From contig JANYLL010000016.1 in NCBI GenBank assembly GCA_025357895.1, positions 1 to 28,190 of the forward strand: a stretch of 28,190 bases of DNA. The letters run 5' to 3'. The notes under the pieces were generated by a model. That model made no database searches. It was not told the origin of the DNA and was given only the letters and a program-made list of their open reading frames with translations. Below, one piece after another: positions 6,549-14,384 of the stretch; positions within the stretch are counted from its first letter, which is position 1; each line of letters starts with the position of its first letter. Made by a program: the position numbers and the translations under genes. Source of the DNA: Ignavibacteriota bacterium. Lineage in GTDB: Bacteria > Bacteroidota > Ignavibacteria > Palsa-1295.

Positions 6549-8375
6549 ATGAAAATATTTCGAATTTCACTACTCATACTATTAGCTGCATCATTCTCGC
6601 TTCTCGGCTGCGAAGGCGGGGGTAATTCCCCGGGCGGAGTTCAGCTATCCACATCCAATAGAGTTGTACAACATAACCTCAATGAGCTGGAGCGTCTGAA
6701 TCCCCAAAATTCTACAGGTGCTGATGAAACATACGTCGAAGAACAAATTTTCGAACGCCTGTTGCGCATCGACCCAAAGACATCAGAAGTCAATATCCCT
6801 TGGCTTGCCGAATCCATGCCTGTTGAATCTCCGGATCATCTTATCTATGATTTCACTCTTCGCAAAGGAACAAAATTTGCTGACGGACAAGAACTAACAG
6901 GCGCCGATGTTATCTTCAGTCTGAAATCATTGAAGAATCCGCTCAGCACGTATTCAGCACAGAAGCGAAATTATGTTGACGGCGTTCATAGTTGCGAACT
7001 TATCGATGGCGATCCGTATCGCATTCGCTTTACAATGTCAAAACCATATTTTCTTGCAAAAGAACAAGTCTTTGGCGATAATCTTTTTATTTTACCGAAA
7101 CATATTTTCGATCCTCAGGGATTAACGGATAAATATACATGGGATGATATTGCAGCTGTTATTGAAAAGGTGGCAAATCCCGATAATCTCGACAGTGCTA
7201 AAATTGCAAAGATGGCAAAAAATCCTGCAATGAAAGAATTTTCGGATTGGATGGTAAAACCTGAACTTGGACGCGAACCAAAATATATTCAGGGTTCCGG
7301 ACCTTATAAACTGGCGCTCTGGAGCACAAACGATAGAATCATTCTTGATAGAAATCCGAATTATACGAACAAAGGAAATTCGCCGCTTGGTATCATCTAT
7401 CCCGATACACTGACGTATAAACTTATTGCAGACTGGAATGCTGCGGTGACAGCATTAAAAGCGAGGGACATTGATATAATTTATTTTTTGCAGCCGCCAT
7501 ACTTTGTGAAGATCGACACGACTATTCAGCCATTCCTCAAAAGAGTTACCTTTCCTCTCGGCTCGTACGTTCTCGTAAATTGGAATCTGCAAAAACCATA
7601 TTTCAGTGATGTTAAAGTTCGTTGGGCGCTTGCACATCTGATCGATCGTGAAACGATCATCAAAAAAGTTTTATTTGGTCTTGCTAAACCAACTCAATCG
7701 CCGACACCCTTCTGGAGAAAAGAATACAATAAAGATCTCCCTCTAATCAGTTATGATATCGAACTTGCAAAACGTATGCTTGATTCAGCAGGATGGAAAG
7801 ATCATGACGGCGATGGGATACTCGATAAGGAGATCAATGGAAAACTTGTGCCATTTAAATTTGCATTCTTAACGAATGCAGGAAACGAAGTTCGGAAAAA
7901 TGTTCTGCTCATCATTGCTGAATCAATGCGAAAAGTAGGAATTGATGCAGATGTGCAGACAACGGAGTGGTCAATATTTCTTGATCGCTGTCGCGATCAT
8001 AATTTCGATGCGACGTACGGTTCGTGGCAGAATGATCCGTATGAAACCGATAATTACCAGCTTTACCATTCCTCGCAGGCAAAGAACCGAGGATCGAACT
8101 ACAGCTCTTATGCCAGCTCCCGCGCCGATCATCTTCTTGAAGCAATTCGCAGTGAGTTTGATGAATCAAAGCGAATGGACCTTCAGCGCGAGTTCCAAAA
8201 AGTATTTTACGAAGATCAAGGCAATTGTCTGTTATGGGTTCCGGAAAATCCTGCAGTATGGGTTGACCGATTTGATTTCGTTTCATGGAATGCTGTCCGT
8301 CCCGGCTTCAATCAATCGTGGTGGAAGATACGTGGCGCAAGCGGCGGCTCTAAGCGACAAGTTTCATCAAATTAA
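6549..8375 (+). CDS. Family 5 solute-binding lipoprotein, paralogue of the preceding gene
   Basis: This 608-residue binding protein has a clear lipoprotein signal: MKIFRISLLI..., lipobox SLLGC with Cys21, then a Gly-rich linker. It should be tethered to a membrane facing the periplasm. It aligns with its upstream neighbour along the whole length: IFERLLRIDP, IPWLAESMP, DFTLRKGTKFADG, ELTGADVIFSLK, VRWALAHLIDRETII, AGWKDHDGDGILDKEING, then a C-terminal RPGFNQSWW. It has an extra Lys/Asp-rich stretch near residues 200-230. The pair looks like a tandem duplication, one copy lipidated and the other soluble. No transporter subunits accompany them. The DinB-like gene begins 29 nt downstream and probably shares the transcript. 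Confidence 0.9.
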   Translation: MKIFRISLLILLAASFSLLGCEGGGNSPGGVQLSTSNRVVQHNLNELERLNPQNSTGADETYVEEQIFERLLRIDPKTSEVNIPWLAESMPVESPDHLIYDFTLRKGTKFADGQELTGADVIFSLKSLKNPLSTYSAQKRNYVDGVHSCELIDGDPYRIRFTMSKPYFLAKEQVFGDNLFILPKHIFDPQGLTDKYTWDDIAAVIEKVANPDNLDSAKIAKMAKNPAMKEFSDWMVKPELGREPKYIQGSGPYKLALWSTNDRIILDRNPNYTNKGNSPLGIIYPDTLTYKLIADWNAAVTALKARDIDIIYFLQPPYFVKIDTTIQPFLKRVTFPLGSYVLVNWNLQKPYFSDVKVRWALAHLIDRETIIKKVLFGLAKPTQSPTPFWRKEYNKDLPLISYDIELAKRMLDSAGWKDHDGDGILDKEINGKLVPFKFAFLTNAGNEVRKNVLLIIAESMRKVGIDADVQTTEWSIFLDRCRDHNFDATYGSWQNDPYETDNYQLYHSSQAKNRGSNYSSYASSRADHLLEAIRSEFDESKRMDLQREFQKVFYEDQGNCLLWVPENPAVWVDRFDFVSWNAVRPGFNQSWWKIRGASGGSKRQVSSN

Positions 8376-8404
8376 TTTATTATACTAATCTTATCTTCAA
8401 TACA

Positions 8405-8938
8405 ATGGCATTCAAAGAATATCTCCTCAATGCAATGATCAGTGACCTGACACTCTGTCAACATCTCTATGAAAAGATCCCTGAAGGCTCAATGGATAAA
8501 CGTCCTCTCGAAGGTATGCGCTCTACAAAAGAGCTTCTGCATTATATCGCTTTTATCGGAAGTGCAAGCGTCGAAACGTATGTTAACGGCGGTTGGGCAA
8601 AACCGGAAAATATTGAACGCATGAAGGCAGTCCGCGAAACAACAAATAATATCGATCTTGCGAATTTTGTTGCGATCCTTGATGAGGAGAAAAAGAAACT
8701 TACAGATGTTCTTTCTCCTCTAAATGATGATGACCTTTTGACTATGGAAACACAGCAGCCTTGGGGTACGAAGGTAACACTTATTGAGGCGCTGCTTAAT
8801 AACTCATTGAAATACCTTGCATCTTATCGTTTGCAGCTTTTCATGTATGCAAAAATGTGGGGAGCGGAGATCGTTACTTCGAATGCATGGCGCGGAGTGG
8901 ACGCGAAGCCGAAAGTAGTTGCTGAAGCAGTAAAATAA
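8405..8938 (+). CDS. DinB-like four-helix protein with degenerate metal site
   Basis: The 177-residue cytoplasmic protein has the DinB/YfiT helical layout: an N-terminal helix, STKELLHYIAF with His46 on helix 2, and a C-terminal helix ending LASYRLQLFMYAKM. In typical members three His bind a metal, the last two in an HxxxHRGQL motif. Here those positions read Tyr137 and Tyr141 (YLASYRLQL), so only His46 remains and the protein is probably not metal dependent. Family members include bacillithiol- or mycothiol-dependent transferases and many of unknown role. It is the last gene of the run starting at 4736, and a hairpin terminator follows 11 nt after the stop. Family is inferred from pattern; function unknown. 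Confidence 0.65.
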   Translation: MAFKEYLLNAMISDLTLCQHLYEKIPEGSMDKRPLEGMRSTKELLHYIAFIGSASVETYVNGGWAKPENIERMKAVRETTNNIDLANFVAILDEEKKKLTDVLSPLNDDDLLTMETQQPWGTKVTLIEALLNNSLKYLASYRLQLFMYAKMWGAEIVTSNAWRGVDAKPKVVAEAVK

Positions 8939-8946
8939 TTATTCCG

Positions 8947-9018
8947 TAGGGCACATTGCATGTGCCCTTTTCTCGCCTTATAATAAAAATTGAAGAAGGC
9001 ACGCACAGCGTGCCCCTA
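8947..9018. repeat. Paired GTAGGG(G)CAC hairpin repeat between convergent genes
   Basis: Two GC-rich hairpins lie head to tail in inverted orientation: GTAGGGCACATTGCATGTGCCC on the plus strand at 8947-8967, and GGCACGC-ACA-GCGTGCC at 8998-9014, followed by CCTAC. Read on the minus strand the second unit begins GTAGGGGCACGC, so the two are inverted relatives. The arrangement resembles paired REP/BIME-type elements. It also serves as the terminator region between the convergent DinB-like and TPR genes. Confidence 0.5.
8949..8971 (+). terminator. Rho-independent terminator after DinB-like gene
   Basis: GGGCACA-TTGCA-TGTGCCC forms a 7-bp perfect stem with a 5-nt loop, followed by TTTT. It lies 10 nt after the stop codon of the DinB-like gene. 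The sequence is also half of a paired repeat (see 8947-9018). Confidence 0.65.
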
Positions 9019-12000
9019 CTTCCGCTTCTTCTTTTTCTTCGGAGTTATCGATTCAAGCAATTGTTTCGCCGCCTCACGTCGTGATTGAGAAATTCCGCGA
9101 GTTACAAGGAGTTCTGCAAGAACTTGCCGAGCTGTTTTTTTATCGCCGATGGCAATGCTGCACTCTGCCGAACCGATATAAGATTTTCCTAACTGCTCTT
9201 TCGTCGTACTATTATCTTCCCGTGCTCTGTCAAATTCCGTCAGCGCCTTCTTCGTTGCTCCCTCGCGTTTATAAAGTTGACCCAATCTTAATCGTGCCTC
9301 AGCTGCAAGTTCATATCCTTCTTGAGCATCTGCAAGTTTTTGCAATCGTGAAATGGCATCATTCCTTTTTCCTTCTGAAAGAAAAATCTCCGATGCTTCA
9401 AGTTGTGATTTGCCGCCAACGGTGGTTTCGATAAAGTAGCGATTTGTCAAGTCATCATAGATGCGAACAGCAGAATCAGGTTTGCCGAGATCATTGCGAA
9501 CGAGCCCTGCGTATTCAAACATTGCCTGAGGAGCGGCTTCGCTGGAATAAAATTCAATGGCGAATGCTTTCGTATAATATTCAGCGGCTTTATTTTTTTC
9601 TCCGCGTTCATTTCGCTCAAGTCTTGCCATTGTGAAATAGGCGAACGGTGCGGCATTTGAATGGGGATACTTTTCCGTAACTTCCTGATAAAGATCAAAT
9701 GCTTTATCTTTATCTGAAAAGCTCGTTGCTTTTCCAAGCATATATTTTGACATCGGCAGCAGCGTATCTTTTGGGAAGCGATCGCCAAATTCCGTAAATG
9801 TTTTCTCTGCATTTTTTGGATTTAATGCAAGTAATTGTATTTCGCCCTTTCGGAAAAGAAGTGCCGGCGCATAAGAAGCACCCGGAGATTTTACCAGAAA
9901 CGTATCTGCAAGAGCAATTGCATCATCGTATTTTTTTAACTGAGATAATGCATTAACAGCTCCAAATAGAGAAGGTTGGAATTCTTCGCAGGATGTGTGA
10001 TCAATTATTATTTTCTTGTAACTTGCGAATGCTTCTCTATAATTGCCATTATGTTCTTCTTCCGATGCCTCAAGAAATAATGCTTTCGTTGCATACGGTG
10101 AATCTTTGAATTTCTTTGCTAACGTTTCTACTGCTTCAATGGCTTTATCGTCTTTCTTAATGGCATATGCGGCAACGGCATAATCATAGTAAGCACGATC
10201 AAGAATATCGGATCTCGGAAATTTATTAATGATCGTGTGAAATGCATTCATTGCAGAACGTGCGCTATCGCCTCGCATTCGGATAACACCTAATTGATAG
10301 AGCGAGCGAGTTGTCCTGTACTCATTAAAAGTCGGACGGTCAACAGCGAGATTATAAATTGCAAGAGCTTTTTTCAAATTACCTCCCGCATAAAGAGCAT
10401 CCCCTTCGCGCGAAAGCGCATCATATGCATATCTGGTGATCGAATCCATCTCGATAACTTTTGCAAATTCCTTATCTGCCAGTTTGTATTCGCCATTACG
10501 GAAGAGCGTCCATGCATATCCATATTGCGCGTCAATAATACGAGTTGAATTCGGGAATTCGTCGAGAACTCGTTTAAAACAATTCCGAGATTGAGGAATA
10601 CTATCACTTCTAAAGTACGCACGTCCCAACCAAAAAAGCGCTTCATCAAGACCGGGAGTTTGTTTCGACGCAAGTAAAATATAAAGTTTTAAATCCTGCG
10701 CCGATTCATTCCACGATCCAAGGGGGAGTAAACTCAATCCGCGTTCAAGTGCAGCAAAGCTTCGAAGGGTTGTGTCATTATCAGGAAGATTTGCTAAAGC
10801 AAAACCTAAGTATTCCGATGCCTTTGCAAAACTTGACCGGCGATAATGAATATCGCCAAGAATGATCGAAGCAAAAACTCCTGATTGCGAACGGTGCATT
10901 GCAATCGGAGCAAGCAAACCTTCTGCTTGCAGTGTACGTTCGCTTTTAAATTCGACAAGTGCAAGATGATAGCGCGCCTTATCGGCATAAATAGCAGTTG
11001 GATCTTGCGAAAGATTGGTCAGCATCTCGCGCGCTTGTGCTACTTTTCCTGCACGTGATAGTGCAATACCTGCATAAAATCTTGCACGCGCAGGATAATC
11101 ATCATAAATAAATCGCGACGTATCAAGTTGAATTGATCGTGCAGCATTTGCCCCTATTGGCAATACTTTCTCATCATGATAGAATGTCCCGCTATTATCC
11201 GATGTTCCACCAAAAAAAAGCGGATTCTTTTGCTGCGAAGTGTCCTCTTTTGCCAGAGCAAAAAACATTTTTGCAGCTTCGTCATTTTCTCCGGTTGAAA
11301 GTTTTACCCACGCTCGTTCAAATTTCAACGCATGAGCCAGATAACTCTTTTCGCGGTCAAAATGGAATGAATCCTTTGTGTTAGAAAGCTGCCTCTGGCC
11401 TCTCTCAAAAAAATATTCTGCTGAGTCATATTGGATAAGTCCCGAATATTCAGACCCTCTTAAAAGTAATATCTCAGCTGTTGAGTAAGGAGAGGCTAGC
11501 ATCAATGTATCAGGACGACTTCCCAGATCTTTACGTAAGCCGATCAAGAGAGAGCGGTAACGCATATCGCGCACATCCTGAGATATTGTAAGATGAAAGG
11601 TATCTGATGCAAGCATAGAAGCACGGGAGCATTCTGCAATTCCCTCTTCATATCTTCGCATCGTACGAAGAAGCGATGCTCTGCGAAGTGATGCATAAAG
11701 CCGTAACGCATGGGAAGGGTGCGATGCCAGCGTATCGAAATCCTCGGATGCAGCAGTGTAGCGAAGCTCATGTTCGAAAAGCTCGGCACGACGAAAACGG
11801 ACAAGTTCATTAAAATCCTCAACATTTTTTCCAAGAGCATAAGTATAAGCATCAATCGCGTCGCTAATATTATGCTCCGACCTATACACTTCTGCAAGCC
11901 AAAAGTGATATTCGGCATCGATGATCGGTTCATTTACGAAAGCATCTGAGCGGATCTCTTTCAACCGCCTTCCTGCTTCAATAGCATCTTCGACATTAAG

Positions 12001-12375
12001 TGAAGATGATGAAAGTAATTCAAGCGAAGAAAGAAGTAATGCTTCCGATCTCTTCACCGAAGCATTCGGTTCGTTATCAATTGCAGAGCGTAAGATATTT
12101 TGAGCAAAGATAAGATGCGAATGTTCAAACTCGGATAATGAGAGTAATTGATCAAATTCATATCTGGAATCGTCCGAAGAAGAAGATTCAAGTTCGTGAA
12201 TGATCTTCATATTTGATTGAATCGCCGAAGGCTCGGAGCCACGAATTTCACTTGCAGATTCTCCGATGTCAATATCTAATGATTTATCGAACGGCAGCGA
12301 GCGTTCAGACAGCTGTGCTGCAGCAACATTTGTGATTACAGAGAGAATGAAAAGGCAAAGAAAGTACCGCTTCAA
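9016..12375 (-). CDS. Large secreted tetratricopeptide repeat protein
   Basis: This 1119-residue protein has a signal peptide (MKRYFLCLFILSVITNVAAAQ) and is then almost entirely helical TPR-like units. Examples are DAEYHFWLAEVYRSEHNISDAIDAYTYAL, ALFWLGRAYFRSDSIPQSRNCFKRVLDEFPNS and FAYFTMARLERNERGEKNKAAEYYTKAFA; many units follow the G-x2-Y-x4-A...FP pattern seen in BamD/YbgF-like proteins. The C-terminus is a very basic KKKKKRK tail. A periplasmic or envelope scaffold that binds other proteins is the likely role, but no partner can be named. It is the last gene of the glycosyltransferase, sugar transferase, HAD phosphatase run, 39 nt after the phosphatase gene, so it may belong to polysaccharide assembly or simply be cotranscribed. 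Confidence 0.85.
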   Translation of the reverse strand: MKRYFLCLFILSVITNVAAAQLSERSLPFDKSLDIDIGESASEIRGSEPSAIQSNMKIIHELESSSSDDSRYEFDQLLSLSEFEHSHLIFAQNILRSAIDNEPNASVKRSEALLLSSLELLSSSSLNVEDAIEAGRRLKEIRSDAFVNEPIIDAEYHFWLAEVYRSEHNISDAIDAYTYALGKNVEDFNELVRFRRAELFEHELRYTAASEDFDTLASHPSHALRLYASLRRASLLRTMRRYEEGIAECSRASMLASDTFHLTISQDVRDMRYRSLLIGLRKDLGSRPDTLMLASPYSTAEILLLRGSEYSGLIQYDSAEYFFERGQRQLSNTKDSFHFDREKSYLAHALKFERAWVKLSTGENDEAAKMFFALAKEDTSQQKNPLFFGGTSDNSGTFYHDEKVLPIGANAARSIQLDTSRFIYDDYPARARFYAGIALSRAGKVAQAREMLTNLSQDPTAIYADKARYHLALVEFKSERTLQAEGLLAPIAMHRSQSGVFASIILGDIHYRRSSFAKASEYLGFALANLPDNDTTLRSFAALERGLSLLPLGSWNESAQDLKLYILLASKQTPGLDEALFWLGRAYFRSDSIPQSRNCFKRVLDEFPNSTRIIDAQYGYAWTLFRNGEYKLADKEFAKVIEMDSITRYAYDALSREGDALYAGGNLKKALAIYNLAVDRPTFNEYRTTRSLYQLGVIRMRGDSARSAMNAFHTIINKFPRSDILDRAYYDYAVAAYAIKKDDKAIEAVETLAKKFKDSPYATKALFLEASEEEHNGNYREAFASYKKIIIDHTSCEEFQPSLFGAVNALSQLKKYDDAIALADTFLVKSPGASYAPALLFRKGEIQLLALNPKNAEKTFTEFGDRFPKDTLLPMSKYMLGKATSFSDKDKAFDLYQEVTEKYPHSNAAPFAYFTMARLERNERGEKNKAAEYYTKAFAIEFYSSEAAPQAMFEYAGLVRNDLGKPDSAVRIYDDLTNRYFIETTVGGKSQLEASEIFLSEGKRNDAISRLQKLADAQEGYELAAEARLRLGQLYKREGATKKALTEFDRAREDNSTTKEQLGKSYIGSAECSIAIGDKKTARQVLAELLVTRGISQSRREAAKQLLESITPKKKKKRK

Positions 12376-12414
12376 TAGAATTCAGTAAAATAAAATGCAA
12401 AATTACGACTTAGT

Positions 12415-12933
12415 TCAAAGGTAAACTATTATTTCTTTCAATGATGCAATGCTGATCGTTGCATCCGGTGGCGGCGAATCATGCTCATTCAATAAGAATG
12501 CTGTCTTCGTGCCGGCATTTTTACCTGCTTGAATATCGGAAGCAGTATCGCCAATCATCCAACTTAATCCCATATCAATATCATATTTCGTTTGTGCTTC
12601 CAAAAGCATGGCTGGAGAAGGTTTGCGTCTGCCGGATTCATTTCCTGTATCAGTACACGAAATAATATCATCGAATTGCACTCCGTATTTTTCCTGCAAT
12701 TGTGATTGCATCTTCTTATGAATATCTGCAAGATCAATTTCTGTCATTAAGCCAAGTCCTACTCCGCGCTGATTGGTTATGATTATTGCAATATATCCAC
12801 GGTCTTTTATTTCTTTTAAGGTCTCACCGACATCAGGCAAGAAATGAAATTCATCCCATGAGCGCACATATCCTTCAAGGATTCGTTCGTTAATTACTCC
12901 ATCTCTATCGAAAAATATTGCTTTGGATTTCAA
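12415..12933 (-). CDS. HAD phosphatase, GmhB / HisB-N like
   Basis: This is a 172-residue HAD-IIIA phosphatase of the D-glycero-D-manno-heptose-1,7-bisphosphate 7-phosphatase / histidinol-phosphatase family. Motif I is FFDRDGVIN (nucleophile Asp9, acid/base Asp11), motif II is ITNQ (Thr53), motif III is RRKPSP (Lys104) and motif IV is GDTASD (about residues 128-133). GmhB and HisB-N normally hold a structural zinc with a Cys-His-Cys-Cys loop just before RKP. Here the loop reads SCTDTGNESGRRKP, with a single Cys93, so the zinc site appears lost. The gene lies 6 nt after the sugar-phosphate transferase gene and 39 nt before the TPR gene, consistent with a heptose or other sugar-phosphate step for surface polysaccharide. 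Exact substrate unsure. Confidence 0.85.
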   Translation of the reverse strand: MKSKAIFFDRDGVINERILEGYVRSWDEFHFLPDVGETLKEIKDRGYIAIIITNQRGVGLGLMTEIDLADIHKKMQSQLQEKYGVQFDDIISCTDTGNESGRRKPSPAMLLEAQTKYDIDMGLSWMIGDTASDIQAGKNAGTKTAFLLNEHDSPPPDATISIASLKEIIVYL

Positions 12934-12939
12934 GACTAT

Positions 12940-13983
12940 TTAATATGCGTTCTTATCGCCTCTGAGCATAGTGACGATTGTTTGCCAGATGATCGTCAGA
13001 TCAAATAGGAACGACCAGTTCTCGATGTAATATACATCGTGTTTTATCCGGCGTTCCATGTGATCAGGAGTTTGTGTTGCTCCGCGCAAACCATTTACTT
13101 GTGCCCAACCTGTTACACCGGGCTTTACGAAGTGACGCACCATATAGTTACCGATGATCTTGCGATAATCTTCCGTATGTTTGAGCATGTGAGGACGGGG
13201 ACCGATAACGGACATATCGCCTTTTAATACATTCCAAAATTGCGGCAATTCATCGATATTTGTGCGTCGCAAGATACTGCCGATCCATGTCATGCGAGGA
13301 TCGTTCGGTACTGCCTGAATGGAATCAGCCATCTCGCGCGGCAGGTTACGCATGGTGCGAAATTTATAACAGATAAAACTCGTACCGTCTTCGCCCGTCC
13401 TAAGTTGCTTGAAGAAAACAGGGCCCTTCGAAGAAAATTTTATCAGCAGAGCACTTATCAGATAAATAGGGGGAAATACTAAGATCAGAATGATCAAACT
13501 GAAAATTATATCGAAGGTGCGTTTCAATGCTTTATTCGACGGCAGATCGAGCGGTGCTTCGCGCATACGCACTAATGAGAACTCCCCAACTTCTTCGATC
13601 ACACGCTTGCCTTCGAATGCAGCGTAATCATTGGGTATGACGTTCACGCGAATACATTTATCTTCGCATTCCATCACAAGCCGCGCAATGGTTTCTTCCG
13701 TTGCTTTCGGAAGTGCGATCACCACTTCATCAACAGGTTGTGCTGCCGTGATGCGTTCAAGATCACCGAGTTTACCGAGAATCATTGGGCGTACTTTGCT
13801 TGCAATTCCATTATCATCCAAAAATCCAATTACGTGATATCCATAGACAGGATTATTATTGACAGCGGTATAAAATCTTTCACCCGTTCTTCCTGCGCCG
13901 ATAATGAGAATGTCGCGGCTTGCAAAATCTCGAGTACGCATCAGCGTTGCCGTCGAACTAATGATGACGCGGAAAACAAGCAA
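12940..13983 (-). CDS. Polyprenyl-phosphate sugar-1-phosphate transferase, C-terminal part (frameshifted)
   Basis: This is the nucleotide-binding-like middle domain and catalytic end of a WbaP/WcaJ-type enzyme, which moves a hexose-1-phosphate from a UDP-sugar to undecaprenyl phosphate to start polysaccharide synthesis at the inner membrane. The Rossmann-like segment ILIIGAGRTGERF is followed by a transmembrane anchor (FDIIFSLIILILVFPPIYLI). The bacterial sugar transferase core follows: SSKGPVFFKQLRTGEDG, YKFRTM, RRTNIDELPQFWNVLKGDMS, IGPRP and KPGVTGWAQVNG. The listed start is only a TTG at 13983. The same frame continues upstream without a stop and encodes FIVAQGGYNFYSRGF and further membrane sequence that completes the part at 14052-14384. 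One intact gene of about 480 residues, broken by one base, is the best reading. Confidence 0.85.
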   Translation of the reverse strand: MLVFRVIISSTATLMRTRDFASRDILIIGAGRTGERFYTAVNNNPVYGYHVIGFLDDNGIASKVRPMILGKLGDLERITAAQPVDEVVIALPKATEETIARLVMECEDKCIRVNVIPNDYAAFEGKRVIEEVGEFSLVRMREAPLDLPSNKALKRTFDIIFSLIILILVFPPIYLISALLIKFSSKGPVFFKQLRTGEDGTSFICYKFRTMRNLPREMADSIQAVPNDPRMTWIGSILRRTNIDELPQFWNVLKGDMSVIGPRPHMLKHTEDYRKIIGNYMVRHFVKPGVTGWAQVNGLRGATQTPDHMERRIKHDVYYIENWSFLFDLTIIWQTIVTMLRGDKNAY

Positions 13984-14051
13984 GGCAGATGAAGAAAATA
14001 GAAAGAAATAAAGCAGGAAGCCGCGCGAATAAAAATTATATCCGCCCTGTG

Positions 14052-14384
14052 CTACAATAAAAAGAAAACTGCAGTTGCAAGGAAACCGATTACTTTGAAA
14101 AGATCACGGATGCGCCCAGCCGGTGTACCGAATTTATCGCCATAAAGCCGAGTGATAAGAGCAACGGCAATCCATGCACCGGTAATATAGAGTTCAAGCG
14201 GATTATAAATACTTGTTGGCGCACCTTCAAGTAAATAAGGAGATTGGAAAAGCAGGACTGAAAAACGAACAAGAAATGCAAATTGAAATGATACATTCAA
14301 AATAATAAGATCAATAACAAGATACACTGCCCTTCCGGACATCGTATGATGTTTTACTTTTCCTTTTTGATCAATGTAGGTCAT
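14052..14384 (-). CDS. Polyprenyl-phosphate sugar-1-phosphate transferase, N-terminal membrane part (frameshifted)
   Basis: These 110 residues are the N-terminal membrane region of the enzyme whose remainder is encoded at 12940-13983. Visible helices are AVYLVIDLIILNVSFQFAFLVRF, LELYITGAWIAVALITRLYG and the start of a third, FKVIGFLATAVFFLL, where a TAG stop cuts the frame at 14054-14052. Just before that stop is a run of five T on the coding strand (14063-14059). Moving back one base there, or adding one T, restores FFFIVAQGG and joins the two parts. The ATG at 14384 directly abuts the TAA of the glycosyltransferase gene (TAAATG), so translation is probably coupled. Sequencing error, real mutation and recoding are all possible; no canonical slippery heptamer is present. 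Confidence 0.8.
   Translation of the reverse strand: MTYIDQKGKVKHHTMSGRAVYLVIDLIILNVSFQFAFLVRFSVLLFQSPYLLEGAPTSIYNPLELYITGAWIAVALITRLYGDKFGTPAGRIRDLFKVIGFLATAVFFLL

Noticed and set aside
14052..14075. Programmed -1 frameshift in the sugar transferase
   Set aside because: The site C TTT TTA is not a canonical X XXY YYZ heptamer and I see no obvious downstream pseudoknot, so an indel or sequence error is more likely.
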